Shown here: positions 1 to 5,884 of the stretch, one piece after another
Numbering within the stretch: the stretch's first letter is position 1
Layout: each line of letters begins with the position of its first letter
Source of the DNA: an uncultured Chloroflexota bacterium
GTDB taxonomy: Bacteria; Chloroflexota; Dehalococcoidia; UBA3495
Assembly: GCA_913020235.1 (NCBI GenBank)
Contig: CAJWBT010000105.1
Coordinates: 1-7,633 of the forward strand
Direction: 5' to 3'
Length of the DNA stretch: 7,633 nucleotides
Made by a program: the position numbers and the translations under genes
The notes under the pieces: generated by a model
What the model was told of the DNA's origin: nothing
The model's input: only the letters and a program-made list of their open reading frames with translations
The model's database searches: none

Positions 1-68
1 AGGCCGCCGCCGCCCACCGGGCCATGGAAGAGACCAACTTCTTCGGCAAGCTGGTACTGACGCCTTAA
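1..68 (+). CDS. C-terminal end of an MDR-family (quinone reductase/alcohol dehydrogenase-like) oxidoreductase, partial
   Basis: The reading frame starts at base 3 and gives 21 residues ending in AMEETNFFGKLVLTP before a TAA stop; the gene begins outside the window. An AHR-(6-9 residues)-FGK-(L/V)VL tail is the usual C-terminus of medium-chain dehydrogenase/reductases of the NADPH:quinone oxidoreductase type, in which the final strand closes the catalytic domain. Substrate and cofactor cannot be told from this fragment. Only the tail is visible, so other zinc-dependent or zinc-independent members of the superfamily are equally possible. The stop is followed within 8 bp by a copy of an intergenic hairpin repeat. 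Confidence 0.7.
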   Translation, partial: AAAAHRAMEETNFFGKLVLTP

Positions 69-392
69 CCGGAGGTTTCTTGAAGGGGCCTGGGGTCCGC
101 CAAAGGCGAATGGCCAAAGAAGTTTCCCCAGAGTGGAAGGGGGAAAGGGCATCTGCCATAGCCTTCAAGCGGCACCACCCCCACCCCCCCGGCTGGAGAG
201 CAGGTACCGTCTGGGGTAGCTACCGCAGCAGACCCGGGCCGGCTGGAACCAGGGGGTCTACTTCAGCCGATAGCCGGCGACAATCGTGATGGATCTGTAA
301 CCCCAGTCTACTTGCTGAGCGATGACAAGCCAAATCCCGCCGCGGGCCGCGTGGCAGTACGCGCTTGGGTGCGGCGCGTTATCTGGCCGCGT
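69..392. other. Intergenic region without a convincing gene
   Basis: This 324-bp stretch separates the oxidoreductase tail from the toxin gene, which converges on it. It holds hairpin repeat copy 1 (76-132), a C-rich tract around 173-190, a 10-bp palindrome GGTAGCTACC at 215-224, a weak stem AGACCC/GGGTCT (230-235 with 254-259) and a 6-bp stem ACGCGC/GCGCGT (359-364 with 374-379) just past the toxin stop. None has a T-tract that would make it a standard intrinsic terminator. Open frames here have no recognisable protein character. Confidence 0.6.
76..132 (+). repeat. Dispersed intergenic hairpin repeat, copy 1 (degenerate)
   Basis: TTTCTTGAAGGGG at 76-88 is followed by CCTGGGG (89-95) and, further on, by AAGTTTCCCCA (120-130). 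The same blocks occur in the same order at 2062-2112: the first 20 bases match at 18 positions, and AAGTTTCCCCA is identical. The spacing between blocks is 44 bp here against 38 bp in copy 2. CTGGGG (90-95) can pair with CCCCAG (126-131). Copy 2 has TTGGGG with CCCCAA at these positions, so one base pair changed on both sides. The inner part of the stem (AAACTT) is lost in this copy. It lies 7 bp past the oxidoreductase stop. Confidence 0.6.
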
Positions 393-644
393 CTATCTGA
401 GCATGCGTTGGTACGCGTCGTGGGCACCAATCCACACCCATATAAAGCCATCTTCGTCCTCGACGGCAAGTGCCCTGTGATTGAGACCAACTCGAGCCGA
501 CCAGAGTTTTCCGACTTTCTTGAACCGAATAGAAGGATGGTGCGGATTGTCTTTGAGCAACGCATAGTTCTTCCGCGCCAGGTTTTGCGCCTCTTCTGAT
601 AGGATTGAGAAGCACGCCCAAAACCGGCTCGTTGCCCGATGCAT
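393..644 (-). CDS. RelE/ParE-like toxin of a type II toxin-antitoxin module
   Basis: This 83-residue basic protein has the compact character of RelE/ParE-superfamily toxins. The N-terminal part (SRFWACFSILSEEAQNLARKNY, about 6-27, helical) is followed by beta-strand segments FKKVGKLWSARVG (41-53), HRALAVED (56-63) and FIWVWIGAHDAY (67-78). The pattern of a lysine/tryptophan strand, then RALAVE, then W-IG-H-Y is characteristic of one group of small RelE-like toxins. Family members usually cut mRNA at the ribosome or poison gyrase; which applies here cannot be told. The ATG directly follows the antitoxin TAA with no spacer, so the two are translated as a pair. A GGA about 8 bases upstream, inside the antitoxin gene, may serve as the ribosome site. 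The local base composition is AT-richer than the rest of the window, which suggests acquisition by transfer. Confidence 0.8.
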   Translation of the reverse strand: MHRATSRFWACFSILSEEAQNLARKNYALLKDNPHHPSIRFKKVGKLWSARVGLNHRALAVEDEDGFIWVWIGAHDAYQRMLR

Positions 645-845
645 TTACAGTTCCTGAAGTCGCCCTTCGGCTCTTTCAGCAACAGCCTCGTCTATCAGGA
701 AATCCAACTTCCCGGAGGCAGCGTCTTCTTCGATTTCCCGGTCCCATTGTTCCCAATCTCTTTGAGCAAACCACTGTCGCAGGTGCGCGTATTCTTCTTG
801 AGAAAGCGAGACAATCGCCGATTGTATTTCTTCCACTCTCGACAT
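645..845 (-). CDS. Antitoxin of the type II module (small acidic partner)
   Basis: This 66-residue acidic protein begins MSRVEEIQSAIVSLSQEEY and continues LRQWFAQRDWEQWDREIEED (about 23-42), then GKLDFLIDEAVAERAEGRL. The order EEI..AI..L...E...L..W......WD..IE.D...GKLD.L..EA is the common pattern of small antitoxins encoded just upstream of RelE-like toxins. The helical N-terminal half would bind DNA or dimerise, and the GKLDFL tail would cover the toxin. The ATG at 845 is preferred because GAGGT lies 10 bases upstream; a GTG at 854 in the same frame would be only about 3 bases from that site. The gene order, antitoxin then toxin with the TAA directly joined to the ATG, fits tight co-expression with antitoxin made first. 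Confidence 0.78.
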   Translation of the reverse strand: MSRVEEIQSAIVSLSQEEYAHLRQWFAQRDWEQWDREIEEDAASGKLDFLIDEAVAERAEGRLQEL

Positions 846-916
846 AATGAGCACTACCTCAGCCCTCGAGCACCAGCATGTGACCTTCAGGAGCGTGGGC
901 CAGTAATCTCCTCACT

Positions 917-933
917 ATTCTAGCATGGGCTAG
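917..933 (-). promoter_or_regulatory. Predicted extended -10 promoter with overlapping operator for the toxin-antitoxin module
   Basis: On the minus strand TGCTAGAAT (925 down to 917) matches an extended -10 element; no good -35 is seen. The inverted repeat CTAGC-N4-GCTAG (920-924 and 929-933) overlaps it. Antitoxins of this class normally repress their own promoter by binding such a site. The predicted start near base 910 would give a leader of about 65 nt before the antitoxin ATG. Confidence 0.45.
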
Positions 934-974
934 GAACCGCCACGTGTTTCCACATAACCTTGGCAATCTAGCCT

Positions 975-1001
975 CTCCCACCAGCCTACTGCCGGTGGGA
1001 G
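975..1001 (-). terminator. Possible terminator hairpin downstream of the crotonase gene
   Basis: CTCCCACC (975-982) pairs perfectly with GGTGGGAG (994-1001), with an 11-base loop. On the minus strand it begins about 20 bases past the crotonase stop. No T-run follows on that strand, so it is either a weak or Rho-assisted terminator or an mRNA 3'-end stabilising hairpin. Confidence 0.4.
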
Positions 1002-1020
1002 GCCATCCGCCCCCACCCGG

Positions 1021-1872
1021 TCAGCGAGCCTTGAAGCTGGGGGTGCGCTTCTCCAGGAACGCCGCTCGTGCCTCCTGAGCGTCTTCCGATCCGCCGAGGA
1101 TGCCACCGGCATTCGATGTCAACACCATCGTGGCCTCCAACGAGCTGTCCAGGGCGGTGCGCATGATCCGCTTACTTATCCATTGGACCAGCGGCGGAAC
1201 CCTCATGATCCTGGCACACATCTCTCTGGTGGTCTCTTCCAGCTTGTCGGAAGCAACCAGATGGTTCAACAAGCCCCACTCATAAGCTCTTTGGGCGTCC
1301 AGTTGCCCGGTGTAGACAAACTCCAATGCCCTGCCCAGGCCGACCATCTTCGGAAGATAGTAGCTACCCCCGTTCTCCATGATCTGCCCCAACTGCTGAT
1401 AGCCAATAAACCGGGTGTTCTCGCAACCCACACGGATGTCGCAGTGCAGGGCCATGTCCATGCCGGACCCGACGGCGGGCCCGTTTACCATGGCGATGGT
1501 TGGCTTCCGGATTTGCGAAATGTCCCTGTGGAGCTTGGTGAATCCATGATAGAAGTGCTCCCTGGCGAAATCGGGGCCTTCCACCGATCCTCGGTCTCCC
1601 ACAAAGTTATCTCCTCCCTTGAGTAGGTCCCCGGTATCCCGTCGCATGTCAGCCCCCGAGCAGAATCCACGGCCCACCCCGGTGAGGACGATGACCCGGA
1701 TATTCGGGTCATCATCGCCGGCCCGCATGTACTCCCCAACCTTCGCCACCGTGCCGGTTTCGTGAGAGGACCCGGCGAGGGCATTCATGCGTTCCGGGCG
1801 ATTGAACTTGATCCAGAGGATACCCGTATCGTCGGGCTCGTACAGGAGGTAATCTACCAGATTGGGTCCCAT
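1021..1872 (-). CDS. Enoyl-CoA hydratase/isomerase (crotonase) family protein with altered catalytic residues
   Basis: This 283-residue protein has the full crotonase layout. There is an N-terminal strand pair (ILWIKFNRPERMNAL, 18-32), the first oxyanion-hole segment FCSGADM (70-76), and the second oxyanion/active-site segment NGPAVGSGMDMALHCDI (130-146). These are followed by GLGRALEFVYTG (178-189), then YEWGLLNHLV, and the typical tail EARAAFLEKRTPSFKAR. Known members bind acyl-CoA and stabilise an enolate. Aligned by eye to rat mitochondrial crotonase, Glu144 corresponds to Asp139 and Glu164 to Gln159, so classical two-glutamate hydration is doubtful. An isomerase, hydrolase, dehalogenase or ring-acting activity is as likely. 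The start is firm: GGAGAGGAG sits just upstream of the ATG. It is a single-gene unit; the nearby MaoC and MDR genes suggest acyl-CoA metabolism as the general setting. Confidence 0.88.
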   Translation of the reverse strand: MGPNLVDYLLYEPDDTGILWIKFNRPERMNALAGSSHETGTVAKVGEYMRAGDDDPNIRVIVLTGVGRGFCSGADMRRDTGDLLKGGDNFVGDRGSVEGPDFAREHFYHGFTKLHRDISQIRKPTIAMVNGPAVGSGMDMALHCDIRVGCENTRFIGYQQLGQIMENGGSYYLPKMVGLGRALEFVYTGQLDAQRAYEWGLLNHLVASDKLEETTREMCARIMRVPPLVQWISKRIMRTALDSSLEATMVLTSNAGGILGGSEDAQEARAAFLEKRTPSFKAR

Positions 1873-1954
1873 TTTCTCCTCTCCTTCGATCCTAAATGGA
1901 TGGGTGTGGTCCGGAAACCGAGTCCGCCGGTGTGGCTGGCGGGAGTGCGCGAAC

Positions 1955-1980
1955 AGTATAACAGAGCCTTACGCGTAGGC
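1955..1980 (-). promoter_or_regulatory. Predicted extended -10 promoter of the crotonase gene with operator-like near-palindrome
   Basis: On the minus strand TGTTATACT (1963 down to 1955) is a good extended -10, giving a start near 1948 and a leader of about 75 nt to the ATG. Directly upstream, across the usual -35 position, lies GCC-T-TACGCGTA-GGC (1966-1980). It is a perfect 8-bp palindrome extended by three more pairs around a single extra T. A repressor or activator site is a reasonable inference; the cognate protein is not in this window. Confidence 0.45.
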
Positions 1981-1992
1981 TACCTCTGGTAT

Positions 1993-2030
1993 TTGGAGGA
2001 CCTCTTTCTTGCAAGAAAGAGGTCCTCCAA
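1993..2030. repeat. 38-bp perfect palindrome
   Basis: The left half TTGGAGGACCTCTTTCTTG (1993-2011) is followed without a spacer by its exact reverse complement (2012-2030). It sits in the gap between the crotonase promoter and hairpin repeat copy 2. As RNA from either strand it would form a stem of about 17 bp with a minimal loop; as DNA it could extrude a cruciform. There is no T-tract on either side, so a classical terminator is not supported. The CTTTCTTG block of its arm recurs at the start of repeat copy 2 (2061-2068), so it may be part of one composite element. Confidence 0.85.
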
Positions 2031-2061
2031 GCCTCTCCAGAAAGAACCGAAGTGATTTGGC

Positions 2062-2112
2062 TTTCTTGAAGGGGTTTGGGGAAACTTCTTTCGCGAATAA
2101 AGTTTCCCCAAA
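2062..2112. repeat. Dispersed intergenic hairpin repeat, copy 2 (intact stem)
   Basis: TTTGGGGAAACTT (2075-2087) and AAGTTTCCCCAAA (2100-2112) form a perfect 13-bp stem. Within the 12-base loop and its edges, TTCGCGAA (2090-2097) is itself self-complementary. The upstream block TTTCTTGAAGGGG (2062-2074) is shared exactly with copy 1 at 76-88. On the minus strand the stem begins about 47 bases past the glycosylase stop and could act as a transcription barrier or 3'-end stabiliser. The recurrence of the whole block order elsewhere in the window points to a mobile or genome-wide repeat family. Confidence 0.7.
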
Positions 2113-2158
2113 GTTTCAAAGGCCGCCCCCGCGTTCATCCAGGACAAGCTTCAGCAGC

Positions 2159-3001
2159 TCACCGCCCCACCCTCTTTCCATGGAACAGGTACTGCTGGGA
2201 GTAACCGCCGAAGCGGCCGAAGCGGTCTCGCGCCCACTCCCGCAGCACCCGGTCGGGCGGCACCTTCCGGCCTTGGAAATACCACTCGGCCAAAGCCCGG
2301 CGCACCCATACGTCCACGGGAAAGGCCTCCGTCTTCTCCAACGAGAAAAGGCAGATGCAATCGGCTACCTTTGGCCCGATGCCGGGACATTCCATCAAGC
2401 AGTCCCTGGCCTCCGCGTAGGGCATCCGGTCCAGGGCGGCCAGATCCAGCCTACCTTCCAATACCATGCGGGTGGCCTGGGCCACGTAAGGAGCGCGGAA
2501 GCCCAGCCCCAACCGGCGAAGACCCTCCTCCCCCGCCTCGCCCAACTCCGCCGGCGTGGGGAAGGCGTGCCACGTCCGGCCGTCCAACTTGATAGCGGCG
2601 CCGTAGCAATCTGCCAGCCGCTCCATCGACTGGTGGATGCGGCGGAGGTTGGAGTTGGCGGAGCAAATGAACGAGACGACGCATTCCCAGGGCTCTATCC
2701 TCAGCAGGCGCAGGCCGGGAAACCGGGCTATCATGTCCGCCACCTTCTGGTCCCTGCCGATCTCCGCGTAGATGGCGCTGATGTCGTCGTCCAGACGGAA
2801 GTAGCTTTGGAGCAGGGCCAGAAGGGACGCCTCCGGACTCGGCCCGCCGCGGAACTCGATGCAGCGGGCGGTCTGGCGGAGTTTAATGACGTTACCCCGG
2901 ACCACGCCGCAGTACCACTGCCCTTCTCGCTCCCAGCGGTGGGCCTGGCCGCTCTCCAGGGTGGCGGCTAGGTCTAGAGGCTCTTCAGTGTTTAGCTCCA
3001 C
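2159..3001 (-). CDS. ogg: OGG1-type 8-oxoguanine DNA glycosylase/AP lyase
   Basis: The predicted enzyme excises 8-oxoguanine opposite C and nicks at the resulting abasic site. The chosen GTG start gives 280 residues. The N-terminal OGG domain begins LDLAATLESGQAHRW, and the HhH-GPD domain contains ECPGIGPKVADCICL followed by AFPVDVWV. The catalytic Lys (K211, human K249) and Asp (D230, human D268) are present, as are counterparts of human Asn149 (N116), Arg154 (R121) and Arg204 (R169). The helicase gene upstream ends 17 bp inside this frame, so the pair is translationally coupled; GGGTGG lies about 10 bases before the GTG. An ATG at 3100 in the same frame would add 33 residues that are only an out-of-frame reading of the helicase 3' end and has no ribosome site. 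It is the last gene of the PHP-helicase-glycosylase cluster. Confidence 0.9.
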   Translation of the reverse strand: MELNTEEPLDLAATLESGQAHRWEREGQWYCGVVRGNVIKLRQTARCIEFRGGPSPEASLLALLQSYFRLDDDISAIYAEIGRDQKVADMIARFPGLRLLRIEPWECVVSFICSANSNLRRIHQSMERLADCYGAAIKLDGRTWHAFPTPAELGEAGEEGLRRLGLGFRAPYVAQATRMVLEGRLDLAALDRMPYAEARDCLMECPGIGPKVADCICLFSLEKTEAFPVDVWVRRALAEWYFQGRKVPPDRVLREWARDRFGRFGGYSQQYLFHGKRVGR

Positions 3002-5825
3002 GGCTGTTATCCACCCACTGGGCAGCCAGCGTGCCCACGGTTGCCAGGCTGCTGGGTTGCAACGTACAAGGCGGAATGGACCGCAAGAAAGACTGGCCAT
3101 AGGAGCGCCCGGTAATTCGCCGGTCCAGCACCACGATGGCCCCCATGTCTCCCTTACTGCGGATCAGCCGCCCGATCCCCTGCCGGAAGCGTAGCACCGC
3201 CTGGGGGATGGAGTACTGCTTGAAAGGGTCCTCGTACTGCTCCGACCGGGCTTTCACTACCGGGTCGGTGGGCACATGAAAGGGCAATCTGGTCAACACC
3301 AGCGCCTTGAGCACACCCCCGGGCAGGTCCACCCCCTCCCAGAAGCTGCTGGTCCCCAGGAGGACGCTGCGGGGGTCATCGGTGAAGCGGCGGATGAGCT
3401 GTTGCGGAGGCCCGTCCACACTCTGGGCCAGCACCTGTATCCCGTCGGCCATGAGGGGGGCCCGCACCCGGCTGGCCACCCCCCGGAGAGCCGCATAAGA
3501 TGTGAACAGGGCCATGGTCCTGCCACCCAGGGACTTGCCCAGGCCGGCCAGCACCAGGGAGAGGGCGTCCAGGTAGCCTTCCGCGTTAGGGGGCGGCATG
3601 TCTTCCGGGATGAGGAGCAGCGCAGCCTTCTGGTAGTCGAAGGGAGACCCGACAAGCTGCTCGTCGCAGTCCTCTGCTATTCCGGCCCGCTTGCGAAAGT
3701 AGTCGAAGTTGCCCTCGGTGCTGAGGGTGGCGCTGGTCATCACCACGCACTCCTTGCGGGCGTAAAGCTGCTCGGCCAGGGTGGCGCCGACGTCCAAGGG
3801 GGCGGAGTGAAAGCTGATTTCGCCTTTGTACTGATCGCGGTTCATCCAATGGATGTTTTCGTCGTCCGCCTCATCCAGGATCGACCCCAGCTGGCCTCGC
3901 AGCAGTTCCAGGTTGTCCTGGACGGTGGCTGCTTCCATGGCCAGAGCGGGTTGGTCGCTGGCCGCGGGCAGAGTGGTGGTTTCGAGGAACCGCTGTAACC
4001 GGGAGAGGGCTTTGACCGCCTCTTGCATCCGCACGTCCAGATTCTCCCACGCCAGGGCCAGGTCGGACCATACCTGCTGGCCCCGAACCTGCTGGGTGAG
4101 CATCACCTGGTTTTGGTCCTCCGAGGTAGCCTGGCGGCAGGTGGCCAGGAACCGCTCCGACGCGGCCCACAGACGGGCCCAGTTTTCCCGGAGCGAGACG
4201 GCCTGGGTTTCCATGCCGGCCACCGCTTGCTCCCCTTCCTGGCGCACCGCCGAACCCAAGCTTTCAGCCGCCAGCGCCATCCGGACCCCCGTGACGAGGC
4301 GTCCTTGGGGCTCCGAGGCCTCCTCCAGACGTTCCGGGGGCACCTGAAAGCCCAACTGCCTGGTGGCCTCGTCCTCCAGGTTGTGGGCCTCATCGATGAC
4401 CAGGTATTGGTAATCGGGGATCAAGCTGCCGCCCCGGACCAGGTCCGACAGCAACAAGGCGTGGTTTACCACCACGATGTGGGCTTGTTCGGCCCGCTCC
4501 CTGGCGCTGCGCAAGAAGCAGGGACCGCCATCGCGCAGGCCGGGGCACCACGTCTTCTCGCCCGCGGAAATTCGGCTCCATGTAAAGCTGTCCCGCCCGG
4601 CGAGGTTGATCTCGCCCCGGTCGCCCGACACCGTGTCCTGAAGCCAGACGGCGGTCTTGCTCAGCAGCCGGGCGTCCTCCACCGTGGGGCTTTCGGTCCT
4701 TGCCAGGAAGTTCCAGCGGTGCAGGCACAGGTAGTTGCTTCGCCCCTTGAGCAGGGCGGCCTTCGCCATACCCTCGGACAGCAATCCCGCTTCCTCCAGC
4801 ACCCCGAACAGTGCGGGAATGTCCTTGCGCAGGAGCTGCTCCTGGAGGTTGATTGTGTTGGTGGAGACCACCACCCGCTGGCCCTGGGAGACGGCAAAAA
4901 GTACGGCGGGCAGCAGGTAAGCCATGGACTTGCCTACGCCGGTGCCGCCTTCCACCACCAGGTGCCGGCTCCGGTAGATGGCCTGGGTCACGGCCTTCAG
5001 CATCTCCTCTTGCTCCGGGCGATACTCAAAACCGGAAAAGGTCCGGGCAAAGGGACCTTGAGCACCGAGGAGGCCGCTTATCTTATCCTCGTCCAGGGAG
5101 CTGAGGCTCGGGTCCGACCGCCGCTTTTCGGGACGCCCCAGGCGAGTGGCCAGGTTGTCCATGTCCAATCCGGTCAGCCCGAACATCGCGGGCCCGCCGC
5201 CCAGGTGAGTGCCGCTCTGGAGCCCGGCCAGGAGAGGTGTGATGGACCACCGGCTGCGGGTGGCCAGGTTAACTATGTAGGCCAGAAGGCCGCTATCCAG
5301 GGCCTCCGCCTGGCGCAAAAACTCCAGAAAGATGCCCTGGGTGGCCTTGGCGTCCGACAGCGCACGGTGCGGGTTAGCGTGGCCTACCCCGAAGAGTTGG
5401 GACAGCCGGCCAAGGGCGTACTGCCCGACGCGGGGCAGCAACACCGACGCCAGGTCCCAGGTATCGTACGTGGCGTTGTTCAAGGGCAACCCGTTGGCGG
5501 CCAGGAACCCAACGTCGAAGGCCACGTTGTGGCCGATGACGGGATGGTCCCCGATGAAATCCTCCAGCGGGCCGACGACGGAGTTGAAGTAGGGAGCGCG
5601 TTTGACCTGGGCGGGCGTGATGTGGGTCAGGCGTTGGATGAACTCGGGGATATGGCGCCCCGGATTCACGAAGGTATCAAAAGTATCGATAACGGTGTCG
5701 TCTTGGAACTTTACCGCCCCCACCTCGATGATGGCGTCACGCGCTGATTCCAACCCGGTTGTTTCCAGGTCGAGGGCCACGTGGACCTGCTCGAAGGGAG
5801 AAGTCACAGGTAGATGCAAAGACAT
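2985..5825 (-). CDS. dinG: DnaQ-type 3'-5' exonuclease fused to DinG-family (XPD-like) helicase
   Basis: This 946-residue protein (ATG start) joins two enzymes; numbering below counts from the TTG at 5834, three codons upstream. A DEDDh exonuclease comes first: ALDLETTGL with D22/E24, IGHNVAFD with D107, and H156...D161. The superfamily 2 helicase follows: Walker A GGTGVGKS (296-303), DEAH (481-484), SAT (701-703), GTSSFWEGVDLPG (827-839) and QGIGRLIR (885-892). The iron-sulfur region shows Cys370, Cys430 and Cys439, but the third of the usual four cysteines is not seen, so cluster binding is uncertain. DnaQ-DinG fusions are known in Firmicutes, where the B. subtilis/S. aureus type acts as an exonuclease and lacks the cluster. 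All catalytic motifs of both halves look intact. The role is probably processing of single-stranded, forked or R-loop DNA. Neither start has a clear ribosome site; the ATG is preferred. It lies 59 bp after the PHP gene. Confidence 0.92.
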   Translation of the reverse strand: MSLHLPVTSPFEQVHVALDLETTGLESARDAIIEVGAVKFQDDTVIDTFDTFVNPGRHIPEFIQRLTHITPAQVKRAPYFNSVVGPLEDFIGDHPVIGHNVAFDVGFLAANGLPLNNATYDTWDLASVLLPRVGQYALGRLSQLFGVGHANPHRALSDAKATQGIFLEFLRQAEALDSGLLAYIVNLATRSRWSITPLLAGLQSGTHLGGGPAMFGLTGLDMDNLATRLGRPEKRRSDPSLSSLDEDKISGLLGAQGPFARTFSGFEYRPEQEEMLKAVTQAIYRSRHLVVEGGTGVGKSMAYLLPAVLFAVSQGQRVVVSTNTINLQEQLLRKDIPALFGVLEEAGLLSEGMAKAALLKGRSNYLCLHRWNFLARTESPTVEDARLLSKTAVWLQDTVSGDRGEINLAGRDSFTWSRISAGEKTWCPGLRDGGPCFLRSARERAEQAHIVVVNHALLLSDLVRGGSLIPDYQYLVIDEAHNLEDEATRQLGFQVPPERLEEASEPQGRLVTGVRMALAAESLGSAVRQEGEQAVAGMETQAVSLRENWARLWAASERFLATCRQATSEDQNQVMLTQQVRGQQVWSDLALAWENLDVRMQEAVKALSRLQRFLETTTLPAASDQPALAMEAATVQDNLELLRGQLGSILDEADDENIHWMNRDQYKGEISFHSAPLDVGATLAEQLYARKECVVMTSATLSTEGNFDYFRKRAGIAEDCDEQLVGSPFDYQKAALLLIPEDMPPPNAEGYLDALSLVLAGLGKSLGGRTMALFTSYAALRGVASRVRAPLMADGIQVLAQSVDGPPQQLIRRFTDDPRSVLLGTSSFWEGVDLPGGVLKALVLTRLPFHVPTDPVVKARSEQYEDPFKQYSIPQAVLRFRQGIGRLIRSKGDMGAIVVLDRRITGRSYGQSFLRSIPPCTLQPSSLATVGTLAAQWVDNSRGAKH

Positions 5826-5884
5826 GGCTGGCAAACCAATGGTGGCGATGGGTTATCTGCGGTCGGATTTCAGCCGGCCGCCGC

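Noticed and set aside
173..190. C-rich tract as a G-quadruplex on the minus strand
   Set aside because: The runs are C5 and C7 broken by single A bases; four separate G-tracts with short loops are not cleanly defined.
80..289. 69-codon + strand open frame after the oxidoreductase tail
   Set aside because: It begins inside hairpin repeat copy 1, runs through a C-rich tract, and has no domain character or ribosome site.
359..379. ACGCGC/GCGCGT hairpin as a toxin-gene terminator
   Set aside because: Only 6 bp with a 9-base loop and no T-run on the minus strand; too weak to annotate as a terminator.
312..599. 95-codon + strand open frame antisense to the toxin
   Set aside because: The opposite strand reads as a recognisable RelE-like toxin paired with an antitoxin; this frame is its shadow.
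2009..2971. 320-codon + strand open frame antisense to the glycosylase
   Set aside because: Composition is typical of a GC-rich antisense frame, and the minus strand carries clear OGG motifs.
4023..5747. 574-codon + strand open frame antisense to dinG
   Set aside because: Long, but an expected by-product of GC-rich codon use; it is rich in G, Q, H and A with no domain pattern, while the minus strand has all exonuclease and helicase motifs.
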